Source: Scortum barcoo
Lineage: Eukaryota > Chordata > Actinopteri > Centrarchiformes > Terapontidae
Direction of reading: 5' to 3'
NCBI GenBank assembly: GCA_023238725.1
Contig: CM041531.1
Coordinates: 19,872,643-19,936,642 of the forward strand
DNA length: 64,000 nucleotides
Below, in pieces: positions 12,163-25,844 of the stretch. The notes beneath the pieces were generated by a model, which searched no databases, had not been told where the DNA came from, and saw only the letters and a list, made by a program, of their open reading frames with translations. How positions within the stretch are numbered: the first letter of the stretch is position 1; every line of letters begins with the position of its first letter. The translations under genes were made by a program, and so were the position numbers.

Positions 12163-14139
12163 TTGAATACAGTTGGAGAAAAAAGAAATTAAATCAGATA
12201 CAGACACAGAAAGGAACTATGAGGGCTTTGATTCTTCCCTCCACCAAATGTTCTGAACATTATCCGTCTGTCTGTTGATCGGGGGTGGCAGTCTAGAAAG
12301 AAAGGGTTAAAGCATCTTCTGAGTTATTGCCTACTGCCGTAGTCATAGCAACAGGTTAATAAGTAGCTTCTCTGATCTTCCTCTGTTGCTGCACAGGTTG
12401 CTAAGATACAAATAGTATTCTGGACCCAGTGGACTGAACTGCAAACATCTTTTGATAAGAATGAACTTTAAACATTTAAAAGTAATGTGGAAGGCAAAGA
12501 GCCCCATATACACTAAGGAATGTAAAGGGTGGGGAAAAAAAACCCTTCCAGCATTACACCTACAACCATAGTGATTGCATCTACCACATTTGACCTACCC
12601 AGGCCGAAAAGGAACACAGCAAAACAAAATTGAACACTTGCTAAATCCAACTACCTCATACCTCGGAGGCTAGTGGTTGGCCCATGTCTAAAGGTAAACG
12701 GGCCAATCAGCTTTGGAACAGAGTGGCTGTTCCTAGACGCGTGTGCGAAACCAAGGGCAAATTAAAGCATTGCCTCCGAGTTGCATCATTCTCCCCCTCA
12801 CAGCTCTATTAGTAGGCTAGCCACAATGTCTCTTTACGAGAGCTACTCTCAGAGCAGAATTAGGCACACTTCCCTGCAGTGATATGTCTTTTTATGAACC
12901 ACATTGGCATCACGTGTGCCAGTTCCTTCAGGAGCAGACTGCAGTTGAATTACTGGGAGACATATGTGTCCTGATACCTCTGTTCCATGTAAGGTGACGT
13001 AGCAGCAAAGCAGCAGATAGATGTAGTTTTTTTTTTTTTTTCTAATGTGATTTTGGCTTGATGAATTTCTCAGACATAAAGATAAATGAAGATGTGGATC
13101 AACACGGATGATCTGAATACTGATTTAGAAAGATGAAAAATAGGTGGTGTCCTCACCTTTCAGTTATTATCTCAACTTTTTTTTTTTCTTCTTCTTCGTC
13201 CTCTGCTTGTCTCCCTCCCCATCAAGTAATAGGAGCTGAAAAGTGCATTGATTCAATAAGACTGACCATTCACACTGACACAACAAACGAACAAACAAAC
13301 CCAACAGCTTGACTGGAGGAAGCTGTGAGGCCGCAGTAGGGAGCACTGGAGTTGTTTTTGATGATAATGCTTGATCCCTCTGTTCTCTCTGTCACTGGGC
13401 CTCGTGCTTTCACTTCAGTTCAGCTCAGCTGTCAGTCTGCAACGGCTACTCACTCAAGTGCCCGTGCACACACTTGAGCTCACGCACGCACGCTCACCCT
13501 CACACGGCGTCCAAAGGTGTGTGTGTGTGTGTGTGGTGTTTCCTGAGTAGCTATCCATGTGTGGCAATTTGGACGCTTATAAGCAGCAATAATTGTGTAT
13601 TTGTGTGATTAAGACAGTAATCAGAGAGTAATGACACTTCAGTGTGATTTATGAGAATGGATGAAATTTCACAGCTGAAAGGTGGCAGGTTAAACAACAC
13701 TGACCCGCCAAATACCAAGAGAGATTTAAACAAAGGCCACAGCTAATACATCAGTGAAACAAGGGGGTTGGAGAGTGGGGGTGTGTGTGTGTGTTGCAGA
13801 GCTTTGGACAGCATGACGGGTCTTGGGAACATCGAAACCTTTTCTCATACAAGAAGGGATGTTGAGGTTTCTGTACTTCTTTTTGGTGAGTGCCCGGCAA
13901 AAAAAAAAAGGTCCACAAAGGAAGAAAATGCTCATGAAAGCTCTCGGTTTGTTAAAATGATGCACTGGTTTTTCGAGAGATTCTGACAGCACTAGCATCT
14001 TGAATCTTAATCACCATTCGAGCGCAGAAAAAGAATCACCAAATTTGCAGTTGTGTGGTTTTAACCACAACAGTATTATTCAGCGTACATCTACAGATGA
14101 AAGCAACACTCTCCCCAATACTGATTAAAGGCTCTTGCT

Positions 14140-14260
14140 CCCACCGGGCTCCACGCTGGTTGGGTTCATTCAATCTCGGGCCTTGATTATTCGATTGGAC
14201 TCATTGATTGAAGGGGAACTTTAATGACCTATTATCTCAAGTGTTAATCAGGTGTTGACA
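14140..14260. promoter_or_regulatory. Candidate conserved non-coding element
   Basis: Short unique block with repeated GATT/ATTGATTG/TTAATGACC motifs (tgattattcgattggactc); no repeat or coding character. Appearance only. Confidence 0.22.
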
Positions 14261-15335
14261 GACAGCTCTCTGTGGGACTGGGACGGGCTGAGGGCCAGAA
14301 TGGACAGAACTTGCCCGACTCCAGCCGTTCGGATGAGTCAAGGGTTGAGCAGCACACAGAGTGCAGACGCACCGCTCGACAAGTTTCCCACCGGAGCACA
14401 GTCTGTGCATCGCGGTGACATCATCTTTGGTTTGCCCAGGTCGACAATGACTCAGATATTTTGTTGCCTTTTTTTTTTTTTTTTTTTCTTCTTATAAACG
14501 CACTCATTCTCTCTTGCTTTATCTCCCCCCGTTACAGATTTACCACCCTGTGAATTAGCCCTAAATGAGAGAGAAAGGGAGCGAATATATAAAAACGGAG
14601 CCCTGTGCGTGCTCTCGATGTGTTCTCATTTCATTTTGTATTTATGGAATATAAGCACTCGGTAAAGTTGCGTAAATTCAGAGGAACTGTGTTAACCTTG
14701 TGGAATATTACTTATTGGAAAGGCCAGAGGTTTTAATAGGAATGAGCCTCACCACATTAGGTTTCTGATTGTACTTTGGAATGAAATTACTTTCCAAATG
14801 TGCTTAATGCACGCCGACTAGTATTTGTGGTCAGTCATACCCTGAATTTCATATATTTCTCTAAACTGGCTTTATCAAAAATTAAAATCATATTTTAAAT
14901 TTAAAACATATGGAGGCAGATTCAATGAGCAACCTGCCTGTGCTTTGTTGATGCTTTGTTTTACACATGTAATTGTTGCTGTGTGTGCTTGATCTTGAAA
15001 AAATAGTGAGTTGCAGTTTTGTTAAAGTAAATAGAGAGATCCTTGTAATTGCACTCTACCTCTCACAACTTTACTTACATCATGTGGAAGTCTTAGCAAA
15101 CGCATTTCCTGCTATTCTGGTGGTAAACGGAGACGGCTCCATGTCCGAATTACACCTGTCTGCATCACCTCTTGTGTCTCCAGCCTAAATCGCTGTTGTC
15201 CCTCCCTCCCCCACATCTCCCTCTGCATCCCTCTCTTTAATTATCTCCCTTTTCAATCCCAGCATCTTCAAGTCTCATCAATGCTTCTTAATTTCCATCA
15301 ATACCACTGCAGCCTAAGCTCTCCACACCTGTCCA

Positions 15336-15349
15336 GTCACCATGGCAAC
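15336..15349 (+). promoter_or_regulatory. RFX X-box motif
   Basis: GTCACCATGGCAAC fits the RFX consensus GTNRCC-N2-RGYAAC in both half-sites. RFX sites occur in ciliary and neural enhancers. A single motif, function unknown. Confidence 0.35.
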
Positions 15350-18300
15350 TTCACCTCTGACAGCAAAGAGCTCTGTAAGACATGGCATGCTGTATTCCCC
15401 TTGATTAGATATTGATTAAGCTTTTGTAATACATAATAGGATCAAAGGGATTGTGCAGCTTTGCTTACCCAGGTCTTCTTCACACTTTCATTTAGTTATA
15501 ATCTTTTGTTATTTAGGTATCTGCATGTTAAGAGGGATGGAATCGAAATTTGCCACCCTTTGTCATAGCCATTCAGAGGCTCCTTCAGGGACCCCTTCTT
15601 TTAATGACAATTTAAAAAGAAGTGGAGAAGAGTAGGCACAAAGACTCTTGTATGCAAATTTGAAATTCTTCACAGTGTTGACAGCACAGTCAGGTTTCTG
15701 AGTGGCGTAGCTTATGCTTAGTGTTTGCAACATATTTCCCATTACAGAACATGCTAATAGGTCCGTTGGAGTGTGCAGAGGCTCCCGAATGCTTGAGTGT
15801 CCCTAATGGATGCATTGATAGATTAATGGACGATAAAAGTCAAATGCTAACTGCATGGTAAGTGACAAGTGATAAGTCAATGTGGTAAATATTTGTGTAG
15901 GACATAGTTAAGAAGTTGAAAGGCCATTATTCACGATTACCTACAGAAAAGCCATTCCTTGGTATAATGAGGCACATGGCATGAATTTAAAAGCGTATGA
16001 AAGTAATGGTCTGGAGTGCATTTCTGTCAATTATACATTACTGTCAAAAGCTGCAAAAGAATCAGGAAGACGGGATAAATTTGGCTCTCTTTATCACAAA
16101 CCTGTTAAATTGATCACCTTAATCAAATCTTCCATGTGAGAAAATTATAAATATTGCAATCTATTGATGTATCTTCCCAGTAGTCATGTTTGGTTTTTAT
16201 TTTTAGCTGCCAGGTTTAATTGAAGGTACAGTTTGACAAGATCTTCAATGTGAAACTTTTAACAAGACTGGAAGTTTTGTCATCACTAATTTGTTGTTCT
16301 TTGGTTACCTCCAAATAGCAAACATAAAGAAAAACCTAACACTTCATGCTTCTCGGTGTAGCTTTTTGATGCACACTGCCTTTCAGACTTAAAGTACATT
16401 TATACAAGTACATTTGTTGATGTGAATAATGTAATTCTGAGATCCTGAAGACACTTGCTTGACGACACTAGAAGACTGATCTTTTTTTTTTCCTTTCCAC
16501 GTACGTCTGTGTTTTCAGCTGCAATATTTGAGCTTCATAAGACCACCCCATCCCAATCAGCATCACCAATAAAGTAAATACACAAAAGAAACACTCCAGC
16601 CAGATAGGAGTGTGTGTTTGTCAAATTTACACTGAAGATTTAGAGGGATACAAGCCCGAGAGAAGTGAGAAAAACGATTTTTCTTTTCCCACACTGAGAG
16701 TAAGGGAGTCAGAATTGAGGATAAACCCGGGAACCACAAAGAATCATGTTTGGAACAATCTGACCTTTTTTTTTTTTTTTTTTTTTTACAACTCAAACAA
16801 GGATAAAGACAACAAAATGTAATAACTTTCCCCAATCCAATCCATACTTCATGATTATCCCTCACTCCAAAACATTGGAAAAAATGGAACTGTCAAAAGA
16901 GTCTTGTTGTTCCATTTTCTTTCCCTTGGCCCCCCTCCTGGAGACAAACAAACAAACCCCTGTTAGCACATTTCATTAGCTTTAGGGGTTACAGAACAGA
17001 TTGAGTATCGACAACGGTGGCTGTCGAGGCTTATGGCTCAAAGGCAACAGTAGAGGAAAATCTCAGGGGTAGGAGATGCAATCGAAAGGACCAAAATAAT
17101 TCAGCAGGACTCACTCGAGGAACAATCCAGTTTGTCATGTGGAATCATGGAGTGTCTGCCGCACAATGAGAAAAGGTCCCCGGAGACTGGGCACGGGAGT
17201 CAACATGTGAATAGCCAAGAGTTAGTGCCCCAACTGGCCACTCTTTGCCTTTTTATCACCGGCAAATTTAGCAACCATAAATCTGTTTCCACACCAATGC
17301 TGCTACACAGACGCGCCAGAGAGGCCCATAAACAAGAAATGATGCTCGGTGTCTTGGGATAGTTTGGTCATTGATGTTCCCTGGGTTGTCATACTCTGCT
17401 CTGGGAACAATTACTGTCAGAGTTTTGATGTTTTCCCTCTGTCGTGATGGACAGTTGTGGCTGCGGGAAATTGTTGAACCATGCTGATTTGAAGTTGAAG
17501 AAACAAGTTGAATTATCTCACCCATTGTGCACAGGGGGGGTTCGCGTTGGCTGTGGGACACAATATTGCATGGACTTTTCCTTCCGCTGTAATGGCTTTT
17601 TGAGGCGCTGCGTGCTGACGGACTCGGGGGTTAATGAGGGAGGAGGAGACTCAGAGGGCCATAAAAAGGACACTGACCATACCTTCAATGTGACCCGACC
17701 CTCCTTACCGTAACGTCTCTGTCGATAAAACGCGGCATGAGGAAAACCTCTGATTAATCGATTGACCCCCTGCTTCTTATTCACAGACACACTGTCTGGT
17801 TATCACCAGCAGCACCCATTGCACCTGATTTTGTTTCCACTGTAACACCTCCACGAGACAAGAGCTGAATATCCATTTCCCTTTAATCAATTCACAATTT
17901 ATTCCCCTCCCTCTTCCAATCTCCCTTCCATTTATTATGCATTATTCGCCCTTTTTAAACGATTTTCTACTAACCGTCTCATCTAATTTGGTATTCGGAT
18001 ATGGTTAGCGCTGTTAGCTCAATTAATACAATGACATGTCCTAAATGCATTCTCTCCACAATCCAAGTGACAAGAGGACACCGAACACTTCACATCTTTG
18101 CAAACGGGGTCATGCATGCACGCCATGATAGATCCAAACCTTCAGGAATTATTTAATCAAGCTATGTGAATAGATAAAAAGGACAAAGCAGGCTCAATCT
18201 TCTACAGGACTGTGCTTTATTTTAGTCTAAGCAGAATATAATGAACTAGAGAACTACAGAGTTCAGGAGCACTATGGGAGATATCACCCCCAATCAGGGA

Positions 18301-21300
18301 AACAGACCCGAGCCAACGCTAATTCAAATTACATCTCTGTTTCAAACAAAAAGAAAACAGTAAATCAGTTTGTTCAAGTCAAATAATAAAAGAAATGACT
18401 ATTCCATTCATCGTGAATATAAATACCCAAATATATTATGATAAATTAATTTTGCATGAGAACAAATGAAGAGGATGAAATTAGATAGTGAAGCTGGGAA
18501 TGTAATGATTCATGATACAAAGATCCATGGTGCAAAATTACCTAGGACTAAATGTGAATTCTTTAAAGGCTCTCATTGAATGCTTGATTGGAGCAAACTG
18601 CTCAGTTAGCTGAGTTTGTTTACATTTTGGTCCTTGTAACCAATGGAAATGGAGGTGGGTGACCACGTCCTTATTTGTGTCTGAATGGGCTTGAGGCAAA
18701 ACCGACTGTGGCAAAGTGTTTGTCTTTACAGCAGATTTTTGACCATTTAAGATAGAACATTTGGCATCCCCAGATTACAGTGTGTCTGACCACTGTTCAC
18801 AGGTAGTACTGTCAGAGAGAACAGGCTGGGTTTAAGGCAGAATTCCCTCCTCACATTAACGTCAACCCGACTGGAGTAAAGCAATGTGACGCTATCGACC
18901 GTTGGTACAATGTCTTCAGTGGATGGAGATGCGGTAGATAACAAACTGCAGAGGAAACTTTCTATAGGTAACAACAAAGATGAAAATCTGAGATATGTCA
19001 ATGATTACCACCAACCCTTAAATAAACAAGCAAACAAAACAAAGAGGGAAAAAAAACACAATAACATTTTGACAGAGAGAGACAAGAGCAATTACAATAC
19101 AGGAAACCACCCATGGCTTAAAGACAGTGAGATATGACAGCATAGGTCTCAAAACCAGTCTGACTGCAAAGTTTGATGGGGTTTTTTTTCTGTCTTTTTT
19201 TATTTCTCAAAACAACAAAAGGCCTCAAATAAGATTCTTTTTGAACATGCAATGCTGATTCATTTGAACTCAGTTGTGCAATGGACTCATTTTTTCTGAA
19301 TCCACATGACCATTACCATCAATCATCCTTTTACAGTGCAGTTTGTTAATTCTTGTATTGATTTAAGAGCTTTCAGTGAGCAAAATCTCTTTGAACTTGC
19401 CCATCCACGAGGGATTTCATACAGGGATTGTGCAGCCAAAGAAAAAAAAAAGAGAGAAAAAAAGAAAAAATGATCAAAGCATATTCGCATAAACCTCATG
19501 ACAATGGGTCTATCCCAGCTTCAGCAGATAATAACAAAACAAAAGAGAGAAAATAAAGAACCATTAAACAACATGAGTATAAAATCCCATTTTTGAACAT
19601 CAGTGCTTCACTATACAAGAAATAACATCATTTTATCTTCTGTTTTTGATAAATTATTTCATAGTTTCCTTCTCTTAGTTTCACTGAAATATATTAACTA
19701 TTCTTTTAATTTTTTTTAAACGTTTGAACATGATCTATTGTACGGCCTATAAAGAAGGTTCAACAGAATTGAAAAATAAGCTATATTGTATGTACAGGAG
19801 TAACGCAGCTGTGTGGTCAGGAGAGCAGTGGCAGATTGGGTCAAGCAGGCAGGGGTTTCTGCTGGGTTCGACAATAATTAGCTCTCTCGTCTGTCCCCTT
19901 CCTCCAATCTCGGCCTAACCGTGTACACGTGGGTCTGACCATGTGTATTAAATGACGATTTATGTTACTGTACATGTTGAACAAACTGTTACCTGGAGTT
20001 TCATTTTGTAAAACTAACCTCCTCAAATATGTTTTAAAGCCCAAAGTTTCACCTCCAGAGAACTTGAAAAAGTGTCGTGTTTTTTTTTTTTTTTTTCTTT
20101 TTTTTTTGTCGCACTGTCAAGCATTTAGCATGCAGATGGATGAACTCTACTGTCACTGTCATATCTGTTCATCAGCCCCAATTGGACTAATCCAATTACC
20201 GCACAGGCGATCTTTCTTCTGTCAGAAAAATCATGACATGTCGGTGTACACAGAATCTTAATTAACGGATCACTTCGGGGCCGTGGCTTAGGTTTGACAC
20301 TAAGTCAAATACTCTCTAAGCCTTGGTCCGATGCTTAGGGTTGTTGGATGCATGTTCAGAGCCCAAACTTAAGGGGCTTAAAAGGACTAAAACTCCCCTC
20401 GATCCCTGCACTGCTGTGGATACATTTTATAGTGACATCATTGTCCCACAGAGTTGGGAATCTCAACACAAGCTGCTGTACAACCTTCCTCTGTTTTGTA
20501 TTTTATAGGCTATTTACATTAAGGAATAAAAAAAGTCTTTGTCTTCATTTCTGTCAGCCAAGTTGTTAAATGTAGTCGTACACCTCCAGCGGTTCACTGT
20601 GCATTGTTGGGTGGACGATGGCATCTTTTTGTTTGTTTGTTTGTTTGTTACTCTTGGAATTAGATGACAATACTATAAGTCCAAAGCACAATTTAGGTGG
20701 TTCATCAGCCCTTCTGCTGGCTCAGCACTCCCCGCAATGGGATGCGATCTTACAGCACTGACCTCATATTAGTGTTTCTGCTCGACCTCCCTCAGGATCA
20801 GGGGTAAGGCAAGGCTCTGAACCTCTCCACTAATCATGACATCATAGCGCCTGATGCCCTGAGTATTGGGAGCGATTTTGTGGAGTTTCAGTTTAGCACA
20901 CAGCACCCCCACCACCCAGTGCCTATTTCCACCTCCACCTTTTTCCATACAAAATCCCATTTCCACAGCAAAACCCTTTTCTGCGCTAAAGTGAGATGAC
21001 GGAAAAGCTCTCTCCCAAAGCAGCTATTAAATGAGAGGCATTAATTTCTTCCCTCCTGTCCAACAGGTTCCTTTAATTATCTCTCCACTTTCAGTCAATT
21101 ACATTTCACTTCCTTTCCTTGACAATCACTGCTATTTTAGGGTGAGTGTTATGCACCCAGGGGGTTGGAGACTCATAGACATGCTCTAGCAGTTCTCTGC
21201 ACGACCCACCATTGGCTGGGGCCCTCTAAGGATACATGCTCCTCTGGAGGACTGACCTTGTGAGCAGTGGTGTTGTGGCAACTGAGGAAATAGGTATAGT

Positions 21301-24300
21301 GTGTATATATATGCCCCAATTTCTCATTTAATGATACAGGGTCAGAGTGGGTATATGCATCAGTGGCAGAGAAGCGCTCTAAATGCTTGTTGTAATAGAA
21401 GTGGATCTGCTTGTGTACTACACCACTGATTGTGAGATGCTAAATAAAGGCAGTATGGCCGCAGAGAGGTTTTGGGGGTATGGACATCATTTCTGACATG
21501 TCCTTGAAGGTCTATGCCTGGCGTGCTAAATATTATATTCTCACAATTAATTAGATTCATACTAATTCCTTTTGGCTAAAATTTCCTCTTTGTAAATTAG
21601 AGGACAAATATCAAATAGCATTTTGGCAACAGCTTTGTGAGTGCCTGCTGGGTTGACATTTGTCATTGCTCTTAGAGGTGAAACATGGCTGGGACTGAAA
21701 AACAGACCAGACTGAGGCTGAGAGCAGGGCGGGCACGGACTCTTGTCAATAAATGCGAGAATGGAAAGATCTAAAAACAATCTTTTCTTGTTTTGGTAAC
21801 TCCGGAGCATGTTTCATAGCTATTTCTGTTTTTAATGCACGTCACTTCAGTAACATCCTCCCCAGGGTGTAAAAGTACTAAGAGCATCCTTGTTAAAAGT
21901 GTTGAAGTGCTGATTTCACATAGCCTAATTTAGCCCTGGCATAGCAGAGCTACTACATGAACACTGCACTGTTAGCCAAGCAGACAGCAGGATACTAGGC
22001 TAGGCTGGGTTTTGGCTCACTGGGGACTCAACCTGCCATTAGCAGTGGGAACTAGCACAGCATCTGGTATAAGACAGAGGAGATCAGTGGAGCAGGCATG
22101 CAAGGTTCATGTTCAGCGTGACAGAGCCTCACTTGCAGAACGTAATCTAAAGCTGGCCGAGACAATCACAGGGAGTGTCATTCCTCATGGAACATTAGAT
22201 TTCCCATCGATTAGTTCAGCTTCACATGAATAATGAGCACAAACGGTTTGCAGAACATGGCTTTGTTTTGACCTACTTCACATCACTGCAATTCATGTAG
22301 CTTCCTGCTTTTTCACCCAACGTCCTGTCAGTGGCTGAGGAAGGAGGGCTCGGTTTTACCCTACACGTATTTGAAGGCAATTTTTTAAAAAGCTGTCAGT
22401 TTGACGGGCATCATTTTGAAACTGAAGAACTACTGTGCTTCACAAATATCCTTCCAGCGCTGAACAATACTGTGCTTTGCAGGTGTCCCAGCAGGGATAC
22501 AAGCAAGAAAAAAAAAAGCAAGAAATGTAGAGCAAGTTATTTTGCGAAAAAATTGCGGCCTCTGCAGAGACAGTCGGTACACAATTACATGCTGAAAGAA
22601 GAAGCACAATAACTCAGGCCTCACAGCAGCCGCTTCTACAGAATTGAGGATTTCCAGCAAAAATTGTTGCTTTCGACCCAAATTTAAACAACTCTTTTCA
22701 ACGTTTGTGCTAGACATTGTAAATAAAAAGGAAATACATTTTACCGCCCCAGTTTCTCTTGGTCATTTCAATCTACTTTGCAACATTAACACCTCGCTAT
22801 GATATGGGAGGTTTTATGCCACATCCTCCGTCGCCTCTTCGGGTAAATTCGGCAGTATTATTGGTGCCAGGTCAGCTGTCAGCAGCCTTGCCAAGGAGTA
22901 GGCACAAACATAATTCTCTCTAATCTTCCTTCTGTCATCCATGTGCATGCAGGGGACCATCTCTGCCGTCATTTGGTCCAAGTGATTATCCCGGTGATTT
23001 TTCACTTGGTTGCTGCTAATGTATAGAGGCTGGTGATTACAGTGTGATTAGAGGGAAAGGTGAAATAGCATGTCTAATACGGTGCAGGAGATAATTGAAG
23101 GGTAGTGAGCACAGACATTAGCCAGGTTCGAAAATGCTGTTCCAGGGGGAGAGGCGCAGAACAGTTGGGCTGAGGTTTGGAAAGGCATGGCTGCTTTTAG
23201 GACGGGGGGTACACGGCATGCTGATATCGAGGACTCAAATCAAGGCCTTCTGCTTATTTAAATGACAAAGAATGGTGACACACTGAAGACTCCGGAGTCT
23301 GCTGGCACATTTTATCAGTCCCTCCTTCGATGATTTGGAATAGGTCTGGTCTGCTTTTCTCTCCGCGGAAAGATAGAGAAAGAGGGAGGGAACGGCAAGG
23401 AGAAGAGTCTCAGGAATAAATAGGAGCTGGCTGGACCAGAGCCTAAGGCACCAGACTCCAGTCCTATTTGAACCCTTTAATCCTCTTCTTTTGAAAGCAT
23501 ATAGCACAGATATATAGTGCGTGTCACTGGGAGCTTGTTTATAGCTTCTAATTTTATGGATTAAGTCATTGGGCATCATCCTAGAAGCATCAGTTTAAAG
23601 GATTTCAATGTCGTGTTTGGTTGTTGACTTCCTCTCCTCACCTCCCTCTCTCCTCCTTGCCTAGCCATGCCTCTTACTGCCAGCTGTCATCGCTCAAAGG
23701 GCTGGTGTACGGATGTGAGCTGGTGTTCGACACAGAAAATTGGGAAGTGTTCAGACTGACTGAAACAGCATCGCTCCTCCCTCTAGACTCATTCCAAAAC
23801 ATATTGATCTGCTTTTAGAGAAGAGCCTGCATCCAGAGCTCTAAAACAGTCAAAATAAAGGCTACAGGACTCTAAATCAAGACATGACAGTACTGGAGTG
23901 CTTTACTCTGTCTTGCCTGGCGTCAGCGTCAAAGAGTAAAGCTGAGTGATGGTAAAGAGTGACTGCTTGATCTAATTTAGATATAGTCTGTTTAAACAGC
24001 TTTTTGTCCCCCGTACGCTCCATGTATAATATATGAAGAAAGCGGGTCAAGGAACATGTTAATAATGGAATTTACATTATATTTGACAGAGCTGAATGCG
24101 CTCTAAAAGCCTGCACCCCTTTGCCATCAATAAATTGAGTTTGTCTTTAGAGAAATGTTTGTTTGTGTCTGCCGAGAGACAGGAGGCAATTTTTCTCAAT
24201 CTGGAGTTTTGCAGCAGCTCCAGTGGACACACATATCCTTGGCATGTCGCTTATATAAGTCCCGCTTGTTTACAGCGGGCATACTTTTATTTTTTCAACG

Positions 24301-25004
24301 GGACTTTGACGCCGTAAGGGCCAATTCATTTGTGTATTGAGTTCATTCTGCTGGCAGTTTCAGTAGCTGTCACCTTACTCCTCCTTTTCTTCTCTTCCCC
24401 CTCACGACCATCTATTTGTCCGTCTCCCTTAGTAGAACCATCCCCTTTTTAATAATTTGTGGCTTCATAATTCACACTCCTTGTTGCAATACAAAAGGTC
24501 AAGAAAAGAAAAGACAAAAACAAAAGACACCCCCATGTCCATTTTGCTTGGTCTTTACAGTGGATTGTCGCTTGAACACAAAAGGCTAATGAGAAGCCTT
24601 AAACGTCTGCACCCTGTCCAGCACAGACATTAGTAAGTTCAGTCTTTTTTTTTTTATCCTCTCGTTGTTTTTTTTTTTTTTTTCCTCCAGAACAGTCTGT
24701 TCGTAGCTGTCAGAGAGTGCGGTGACTTATACATCATGATGAGCGAGATATCCAGTGGCTGATACCTTTAACATCCAAGAGAAAGAGACTTGTTACGTAC
24801 AGGGGCAGATGAATGTTTTCCTCCTCTCCTCCCCCCCTTTTGCCCCCCCCTTTTCATTACAACTTCAAGTATTTTTTTAAACAACAGCAAAAGTTAGCAA
24901 ATCTACATTTTTTTCTAGTCTACTTTACTATTCTACAACCTGGTGCTAAATCAGCATCCAGAGCAAAAGATCAGCCCCTATACTACGATTCCATGTCTTT
25001 TTTT
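15350..25004. other. No gene
   Basis: AT-rich unique sequence with homopolymers (for example 16768-16787, 20080-20107, 24667-24683), a GTTT repeat at 20630-20648 and C runs near 24830-24853. One enhancer-like block at 17880-18030. No exon, tRNA or known microRNA recognised. Confidence 0.55.
17880..18030. promoter_or_regulatory. Candidate conserved non-coding element
   Basis: Contains TTTAATCAATTCAC, TTATGCATTA and GCTCAATTAATAC homeodomain/POU-like motifs in unique sequence. Appearance only. Confidence 0.22.
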
Positions 25005-25126
25005 ATACATTATTTCCATTTTCTTTTATTCATACTTACAGTAGGCCACTGGATATTGATTTAATGATTTTTTTTTACTACGAGTAAATTGTAATACTTG
25101 CAGCTACAAGGTATGAGTTTTTAAAT

Positions 25127-25155
25127 ATATATTTATATATTTATATATTTATATT
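25127..25155. repeat. Octamer AT repeat (ATATATTT)n
   Basis: Three perfect copies of atatattt plus a partial fourth. Confidence 0.9.
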
Positions 25156-25227
25156 CTTTTAAAAAGCGTTTAGTCCTTTGGTCCCTATTTCCTAAGGAAT
25201 GATGCATGTAAATTATCCTGGATTCTC

Positions 25228-25258
25228 CTCTTCTTCTTCTTCTTCTTCTTCTTCTTCT
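25228..25258. repeat. CTT microsatellite
   Basis: About ten TTC/CTT units; GAA on the minus strand. Confidence 0.95.
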
Positions 25259-25800
25259 CGTTTTCTTCTTTGATCCAGAGCTTGCCCTGTCACAGAGCAC
25301 AACACCTGTGTAGGCACAAAAACCAAAATGGCAGCAGGCTGGTGTGTGTGTTTGTGTGTATATGTGTGTGTGTGCTTGCACACGCATGTGTTTGCTTCAG
25401 TACTTGAGTTGGCATTTGCACGTATTTATACATGTACAAAGTAGTTTTGTTTTTTTTTTTTTTTTTTTCATTTTTCACTTTTTCTTAAGTGTAGCATCTT
25501 TAAATGTGTATGTTTGGTTTGTTATGTGTGTTTATGTGTGTTGATCTATATCCTGTGTCAGTATGCATGCTTTGAGCATAATGAGTCTATAAAGGTTTTT
25601 TTCCCCCATCATGTCTAAAAAACAGCAGCAAAAAGTTGGTCTCTGCAAAAAATCTTCTTCCACAGACGCCAAAGCAAAACAGGGAAAAAAGAGGCATTTG
25701 CGAAGAAAGAAAAAAATCAAATCAAATCAAATAAAAAAACAACTCTGGGATCCCTCTCGCAGTCACCCAATCTTTCAGCGGGTTTCCAGCAGGATCAAGG

Positions 25801-25844
25801 GACCACCCTTCCTTCATGATATGACCACCCTTCCTTCATGATAT
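25801..25844. repeat. Perfect 22-bp tandem duplication
   Basis: Two adjacent identical 22-bp copies (25801-25822 and 25823-25844) beginning gaccacccttccttc. Perfect identity suggests a recent event or a variable-number locus. Confidence 0.95.

Larger units (their letters stand above)
10740..15335. other. No gene
   Basis: Contains two enhancer-like blocks, the CA microsatellite at 12120-12160, a TG run near 13518 and T/A homopolymers (13027-13041, 14470-14487). No exon recognised. Confidence 0.6.

Noticed and set aside
22331..22612. 93-codon open frame starting MAEEGGLGF
   Set aside because: No family similarity, no splice context, AT-rich surroundings; chance ORF.
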